From positions 1 through 9,504 of the forward strand of contig JAXHVA010000138.1 in assembly GCA_034189035.1 (NCBI GenBank): a stretch of 9,504 nt of DNA, read 5' to 3'. A model generated the notes under the pieces. The model made no database searches, was not told where the DNA came from, and saw only the letters and a program-made list of their open reading frames with translations. Within the stretch, counting starts at the first letter, position 1, and each line of letters starts with the position of its first letter. The translations under genes and the position numbers were made by a program. The DNA is from JAUXFK01 sp034189035. GTDB taxonomy: Bacteria > Desulfobacterota > UBA8473. This document shows positions 5,975 through 9,504 of the stretch, piece by piece.

Positions 5975-6748
5975 TCAGGTTCCTTTAAAGTGAGGGGTCT
6001 TCTTTTCACGAAAAGCATTGACCCCCTCTATACGGTCATTGGTGGTTTGCAATAAGAAGTACAGATCCCCCTCAAGGCGCAGTCCCTGATCTAATGTAAG
6101 GTCTATGCCTTTACATACCGCCTCTTTTGCGTATCTCAATGCGTTCGGCGCCCTTGAAGCTATCTGAGAAGCCATGTCTATGGTCTCTTTCATAAGAACA
6201 TCAGGATGGACAACTCTGTTGACCAGACCAATCCTATAGGCGTCCTCCGCTCCTATCGATTCTCCAGTGAGAATCATTTCCATGGCCCTACCCCTTCCCA
6301 CCAGACGTGACAGTCGCTGTGTCCCTCCATCCCATGGGATAAGCCCTTTCTTTAGATGGGGTAACCCAAAACAGGCCCTTTCTGTGGCGATCCTCATGTC
6401 ACATGCGAGAACCAACTCGAAACCCGGTCCTAGTGCCTCCCCATCGATCGCTGCAATAACCGGCCGGTCAAGTCTCGAAATAGGAGTGGCAAGGGAATAC
6501 ATCTGCAATTGTGACTCTTTGCTAAACCCAGTACCCGATTGAAACAAATCCGCTTCAATAGTAAATGAGCGTTGTGAATCACCGGTAAGAATCACCACCT
6601 GTGCTGTTTCATCCGATGTGATCTGTGTGCATATATCTGAAATATCACAGCATAGTTGCGCCATCAATTTATCATCACTTGCAGAATCCTTTATCTTGAT
6701 GATTGCTACATGCCCTTCTCGTTGAAGGTTCATGGTCTGAAAAGGCAT
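5975..6748 (-). CDS. Divergent crotonase-family protein with an altered catalytic site
   Basis: A 257-residue crotonase-fold protein. The oxyanion-hole Gly109 and first catalytic Glu111 are kept (ALGPGFELVLACDMRIA), but the second catalytic Glu is replaced by His131 in FGLPHLKKGLIPWDGGTQ. The usual CAGAD motif reads FTIEADL (62-68), and the N-terminal NRPxxxN signature is missing. Loss of the second Glu is common in crotonase members that act as hydrolases, isomerases or decarboxylases, so this may not be a hydratase (inference). I start at the ATG at 6748 because GGAGG sits five bases before it. A GTG at 6766 in the same frame would add six residues but places GGAGG inside the gene. It is the first gene after an internal promoter and pairs with the canonical crotonase downstream. 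Confidence 0.88.
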   Translation of the reverse strand: MPFQTMNLQREGHVAIIKIKDSASDDKLMAQLCCDISDICTQITSDETAQVVILTGDSQRSFTIEADLFQSGTGFSKESQLQMYSLATPISRLDRPVIAAIDGEALGPGFELVLACDMRIATERACFGLPHLKKGLIPWDGGTQRLSRLVGRGRAMEMILTGESIGAEDAYRIGLVNRVVHPDVLMKETIDMASQIASRAPNALRYAKEAVCKGIDLTLDQGLRLEGDLYFLLQTTNDRIEGVNAFREKKTPHFKGT

Positions 6749-6753
6749 CACAT

Positions 6754-6758
6754 CCTCC
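6754..6758 (-). promoter_or_regulatory. Ribosome binding site deciding the start of the divergent crotonase
   Basis: The minus strand reads GGAGG-ATGTG-ATG, with five bases between GGAGG and the ATG at 6748-6746. This argues for that ATG over the longer GTG frame from 6766. Confidence 0.7.
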
Positions 6759-6798
6759 AAAGCCACTTTTTATCTACTCACTCAATACTTAAAGGCAT

Positions 6799-6827
6799 AT
6801 TCTAAACTATCATACTTGGTATGTCAA
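6799..6827 (-). promoter_or_regulatory. Strong sigma70-like internal promoter
   Basis: On the minus strand TTGACA (6827-6822) is followed by a 17-base spacer and TAGAAT (6804-6799): a perfect -35, ideal spacing and a one-mismatch -10. The -35 contains the TGA stop of the upstream flavoprotein gene. The spacer holds the inverted repeat CATAC-N3-GTATG (6811-6823), a possible operator. Transcription would start near 6792 and serve the two crotonases, the ligase and the genes beyond. Confidence 0.65.
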
Positions 6828-7834
6828 TCCTTTAGGCGTTTTATTACCTCATCATAGGAATCTGCCATGCGGTGAATCACCTCTTTGGCTGAAATGATAT
6901 CATTTATGCTTCCTGCAATTGAGCCACAGGCTACCGAACCATATTCGATATTCCCATCGATAAGAGCAGCAGGGACACGCCGCCATCCCCTGAGATCGTC
7001 ATCACTTCGCTCATATTCTCGTATCTCTTCGAAGGGAGCTCCTGAGGCTTCTAATTCCATATGACGTTTTGTGTATTCATTTTTTATGCATCTCGATATA
7101 CCGGTACGACGGCCAAATGCAACAGTGCTCGTATCATTCGCATCGACCACGGCCTGCTTCATATTGGGATGTGCATTACACTCCAAAGTCGCTAAGAAAC
7201 GAGTACCCATATAAACACCTTCTGCCCCAAGTGCAAAAGCAGCTACCATTCCTCGAACATCGGCAATTCCTCCGGCAGCGATCACTGGTATCTTCACAGC
7301 ATCAACAACTTGGGGGATCAAAACAAAGGTCGGTAGCTCATCTGGGCCAATATGCCCCCCTGCTTCATAACCAATACAGACAACTGCATCTACACCGGCT
7401 TTCTCGGCCTTTTTCGCATGCTTGACCGAAGTGACTATATGGATCACCTTAACCCCAGCATCATGCAGCTTCTCGGTGAATGCTTCAGGTGAGCCCATAG
7501 AGACATTGGCTATTGGTATTTCTTCGTCAAGGGCCGCGGCAATCCTTCTTTCGTTAATAACCTTCTGTTTTCCCCAGCCAATGGGGAAGTTAACTGCAAA
7601 GGGTTTACTGGTCAGAGCCTTTACTTTGCGGATCTGCTCCCTCAAACGCTTCTCCACAGTATCGAGGTCTTTTGCCTCTTCCTGATTCTTCTCTCCAGCC
7701 ATAGGTCCTATGGTACCCAGCCCCCCGGCATCAGAAACCGCTGCCACCAGCTCAGCACGAGTAATCCAGGCCATCGGTGCCTGAATTATGGGATACTCAA
7801 TCCCGAAAAGTTCGCAGATTCTCGTCCTTTTCAT
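6824..7834 (-). CDS. Nitronate monooxygenase / FabK-like FMN oxidoreductase (copy 1, operon-proximal)
   Basis: A 336-residue NMO/FabK-family TIM-barrel flavoprotein. Motifs: YPIIQAPMAW (14-23), GYEAGGHIGPDE (155-166) with His161 as the conserved catalytic residue, AAGGIADVRG (186-195), and the FMN-phosphate loop LGAEGVYMGTRF (202-213). CGSIAGSINDI (303-313) ends the barrel. QAPM is typical of the family, whereas the paralogue at 514-1497 has QGGM. This copy also carries an extra charged segment (residues 48-65) and a 280-290 insertion (DDDLRGWRR). It shares the MKRTRIC start and AGGH region with the paralogue, so an old duplication followed by specialisation is likely. TAGGAGG seven bases before the ATG is a strong ribosome site. 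It lies 77 bases after the hotdog gene. Substrate unknown; oxidation or reduction at the alpha-beta position of a thioester is my inference. Confidence 0.9.
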   Translation of the reverse strand: MKRTRICELFGIEYPIIQAPMAWITRAELVAAVSDAGGLGTIGPMAGEKNQEEAKDLDTVEKRLREQIRKVKALTSKPFAVNFPIGWGKQKVINERRIAAALDEEIPIANVSMGSPEAFTEKLHDAGVKVIHIVTSVKHAKKAEKAGVDAVVCIGYEAGGHIGPDELPTFVLIPQVVDAVKIPVIAAGGIADVRGMVAAFALGAEGVYMGTRFLATLECNAHPNMKQAVVDANDTSTVAFGRRTGISRCIKNEYTKRHMELEASGAPFEEIREYERSDDDLRGWRRVPAALIDGNIEYGSVACGSIAGSINDIISAKEVIHRMADSYDEVIKRLKD

Positions 7835-7876
7835 CTCTGCCTCCTAATCTTGAAAAAAACCCTTGTGCTCGAATTA

Positions 7877-7911
7877 TCGAAGATATATGAAGACACCCTT
7901 CGTTACTTCGA
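7877..7911 (-). promoter_or_regulatory. Stem-loop just after the dehydratase stop codon
   Basis: TCGAAG (7877-7882) pairs with CTTCGA (7906-7911), with an inner GAAG/CTTC stem (7889-7892 and 7898-7901) and a 5-base loop. It abuts the stop codon of the hotdog gene. The seven-T run in the minus-strand transcript (7859-7853) is about 18 bases further on, so it is a poor intrinsic terminator. It could instead protect or attenuate the upstream message. Confidence 0.3.
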
Positions 7912-9201
7912 TCATATCTTCCCTTCTTTAATAAGGGCGTCCAAAGGCCTTGCTCTTTTTACTTCCTCAAATAACGATTGCGGCGGATCAGGATATTTGA
8001 CCTGCCCATGTTCCCTTGAGGGGAGAATTATTGTAGAGATATGAGGGGGCATTGACCATTCATCTCTTTGATTTTTCGCCCATGCCTCGATATCAACACA
8101 GCATTTTCCATCATCGATATACTTCTTTGTAACTCTCCCTTCAAATGTAGTGATATCACCTGACTGGTTAAATGCCCTCAAATCCCCATCCATTTTCCAT
8201 AACCAACTGTCATTTCCCATCCAGTTGGTAAAGAAATTGCAAAGCCAGCTCATCCTCTGATGACCGTAGTCATAAACTCGTTCTACACCTATGGCACGGG
8301 CAAAAGGGTTGAGTATGTAGACCAACTCAGGGATATCTCCTGGGGTATCCGCCTCTTCTGTCTCTATATAGTCCAATACTCTTGGGTGTCTCATCTCAAA
8401 GTCATATTCGATCTTATGCGCCCTGAAAAAGGGTGAACCAGCCCCCATTAGCCAGGCAATCTCATCCCTGACGCTCAACGGCCCCTTGATCATTGGGCCG
8501 ACCTGATCTCCGGTTTGTACATCCTCCCAATACCTGTGTACATTCCCTCTCAACTCCTCTTTATCGTACATCTCCAATATATGAATCCAATCCTCCCGTG
8601 TATAGACCGGTTTTGGTATATTTCGATATTTTTTTGCGGATTTAGCCCTTGTCCTCTCGCCCATAACAACATGACCGTACTCTTTTCCGACGATCTCACC
8701 TTTTTGATTTATGTATATAACATCTTCAAAGTCAATCCAGGTTCTTCCTGCCCCTATCTTTCCCTTCTTTTCTATAAGCTCACGGAGTATGCAAACGGTC
8801 TTGAACTCATCACCCGCGAATATGGGCTTATACCATTCCCACTGTCCACCGACATACCAACCGTGTATTCCAGGGCCTCCCCCTCCTGGAGCAAGCAATT
8901 GAACGGTGTATAAATATGAACCCGGGGCTATAATTCCCCCATATTTGGTTTTCCTGGCATATTCCTCATCCCGAAAGAGCGGATTCGTATCGCCTATACC
9001 ATCGACAAAATGCTTAATCCCGTCCTTTGATGCCTGTCTGTTAAAATATACATACCGTGGATAGAATGGTATATTTGACCGGCTTCTTCTCATTTGCTGC
9101 GCTTCATCGGTGAATACCTCATGTCTTGCTTCTTCGCTTTTCTTCTCTTTGCCAAGGGCGATTAACCGGGCATGCAATTCCCATTTGCTCTTATTGACCA
9201 T
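7912..9201 (-). CDS. FAS1/MaoC-like double-hotdog dehydratase
   Basis: A 429-residue protein with two hotdog halves. The N-terminal half (about 45-185) has the FAS1-like dehydratase signature FVDGIGDTNPLFRDEEYA (65-82) followed by GGIIAPGSYLY (88-98), as in the MaoC_dehydrat_N family. The C-terminal half (about 225-400) is MaoC-like, with VERVYDYGHQRMSWLCNFFT (306-325) and a final strand region around 350-400. Such proteins hydrate or dehydrate enoyl/3-hydroxyacyl thioesters. The DxNP is present, but the His of the classical DxNPxH R-hydratase motif is not, as in many members of this long subgroup. The first 45 residues are charged and helical. It is first in the operon, behind a sigma70-like promoter; only a weak purine-rich ribosome site (GAGAAGA) precedes the ATG. 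Family call good, substrate unknown. Confidence 0.87.
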   Translation of the reverse strand: MVNKSKWELHARLIALGKEKKSEEARHEVFTDEAQQMRRSRSNIPFYPRYVYFNRQASKDGIKHFVDGIGDTNPLFRDEEYARKTKYGGIIAPGSYLYTVQLLAPGGGGPGIHGWYVGGQWEWYKPIFAGDEFKTVCILRELIEKKGKIGAGRTWIDFEDVIYINQKGEIVGKEYGHVVMGERTRAKSAKKYRNIPKPVYTREDWIHILEMYDKEELRGNVHRYWEDVQTGDQVGPMIKGPLSVRDEIAWLMGAGSPFFRAHKIEYDFEMRHPRVLDYIETEEADTPGDIPELVYILNPFARAIGVERVYDYGHQRMSWLCNFFTNWMGNDSWLWKMDGDLRAFNQSGDITTFEGRVTKKYIDDGKCCVDIEAWAKNQRDEWSMPPHISTIILPSREHGQVKYPDPPQSLFEEVKRARPLDALIKEGKI

Positions 9202-9235
9202 ATTCTTCTCACATGTTAAATTGATTCTCGGTAAC

Positions 9236-9265
9236 AGTATAGTTTTTAAATTTTAGCAGCTTCAA
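9236..9265 (-). promoter_or_regulatory. Probable sigma70-like promoter of the operon
   Basis: The minus strand shows TTGAAG (9265-9260), an 18-base AT-rich spacer and TATACT (9241-9236), about 35 bases before the ATG of the first gene. AAATTTTA occurs twice around it (in the spacer and near 9275). It is the best candidate between the IS end and the first gene. Confidence 0.5.
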
Positions 9266-9337
9266 CGGTGGCCAAATTTTAATCCGTACTATTGTTTAAG
9301 TATCTAAGTGAGCGTTAAGAAAGAGAAGGGGAAAAGA

Positions 9338-9363
9338 TTATATTCCCTCGAAAAAGTGGACAC
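9338..9363. repeat. Probable terminal end of the right IS3-family element
   Basis: CCCTCGAAAAAGTGGACAC (9345-9363) lies just beyond the transposase stop. Read outward it is GTGTCCACTTTTTCGAGGG, the type of terminus I know from many IS3-family elements. The exact outer base is uncertain because the partner repeat is outside the window. Confidence 0.4.
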
Positions 9364-9367
9364 AGGG

Positions 9368-9504
9368 TTAAGCCGCCATTTTAAAGACCTCGTATTGACA
9401 AGGGTTCATATACTGTAAAGCCGAATGACGACGTTGTCTATTATAAAATAATTCGATGTAATCGAACAGGCTAGCTTTTGCCTCTTTACGGGTATTGTAT
9501 TTAA
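9368..9504 (-). CDS. IS3-family transposase, C-terminal fragment (enters from the right edge)
   Basis: The last 44 codons of an IS3-family OrfB (rve integrase) transposase. The residues TRKEAKASLFDYIELFYN, then RQRRHSALQYMNPCQYE, are the diagnostic C-terminal segment ([IV]xxFYNxxRxHSALxxxxPxxYE). The frame is open to the window edge, and the DDE catalytic residues lie outside. It is transcribed toward the operon in the same direction, so read-through from the element could reach the dehydratase gene. It ends at TAA 9370-9368, just before the IS end. Confidence 0.9.
   Translation of the reverse strand, partial: KYNTRKEAKASLFDYIELFYNRQRRHSALQYMNPCQYEVFKMAA

Noticed and set aside
5975..6766. 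Longer divergent crotonase starting at GTG 6766
   Set aside because: GGAGG is positioned five bases before the ATG at 6748, and the extra six residues do not belong to the crotonase fold.
7069..7425. Plus-strand open frame of 118 codons rich in His, Gln and Arg
   Set aside because: It is antisense to the NMO-like gene, and the composition is typical of a shadow frame.
8515..8913. Plus-strand open frame of 132 codons with hydrophobic stretches
   Set aside because: It is antisense to the well-supported dehydratase gene; the hydrophobic look comes from reading its charged codons in reverse.
1..9504. CRISPR array, tRNA or rRNA genes
   Set aside because: No regularly spaced repeats and no tRNA- or rRNA-like conserved segments were seen on either strand.

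Overview
The window is a nearly unbroken minus-strand gene cluster for the chemistry of a carboxylic acid as its CoA thioester. It lies between two insertion-sequence fragments. Two 39-46 residue desulforedoxin-type iron proteins, the moderate-to-low GC content and the set of acyl-CoA enzymes suggest an anaerobic deltaproteobacterium (Desulfobacterota; a sulfate reducer or syntroph). This assignment is inference; the window has no rRNA or other phylogenetic marker.

Layout in transcription order, right to left. 9504-9338: the C-terminal end of an IS3-family transposase and a probable IS end. 9265-9236: a sigma70-like promoter. 9201-7912: a double-hotdog FAS1/MaoC-like dehydratase. 7834-6824: an FMN-dependent nitronate-monooxygenase/FabK-like enzyme. 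A second, very good promoter (6827-6799) overlaps that gene's stop codon. 6748-5975 and 5951-5205: two crotonase-fold enzymes, the first with an altered active site. 5157-3598: an acyl-CoA ligase. 3488-3369 and 3333-3193: two tandem desulforedoxin-like microproteins, bracketed by two short palindromes. 3111-2278: an alpha/beta hydrolase. 2250-1534: a SirB1-like transglutaminase-fold protein with a TPR. 1497-514: a second nitronate-monooxygenase-like enzyme. 513-169 holds no gene I can support. 168-1 looks like the 5' end of a different IS with the first 16 codons of its transposase.

Working model (inference). The ligase activates an unknown acid, and the two crotonases and the hotdog dehydratase add or remove water, or cleave, on the CoA ester. 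The two flavoproteins carry out a redox step on an enoyl or related intermediate, possibly exchanging electrons with the desulforedoxin-like proteins. The alpha/beta hydrolase may release the product or open a ring. The cluster has no acyl-CoA dehydrogenase, hydroxyacyl-CoA dehydrogenase or thiolase, so it is not an ordinary complete beta-oxidation operon. The substrate cannot be told from the sequence.

The most notable content is the microprotein pair, whose C-X2-C-X15-C-C spacing matches Desulfovibrio gigas desulforedoxin and which is small enough for gene callers to miss.
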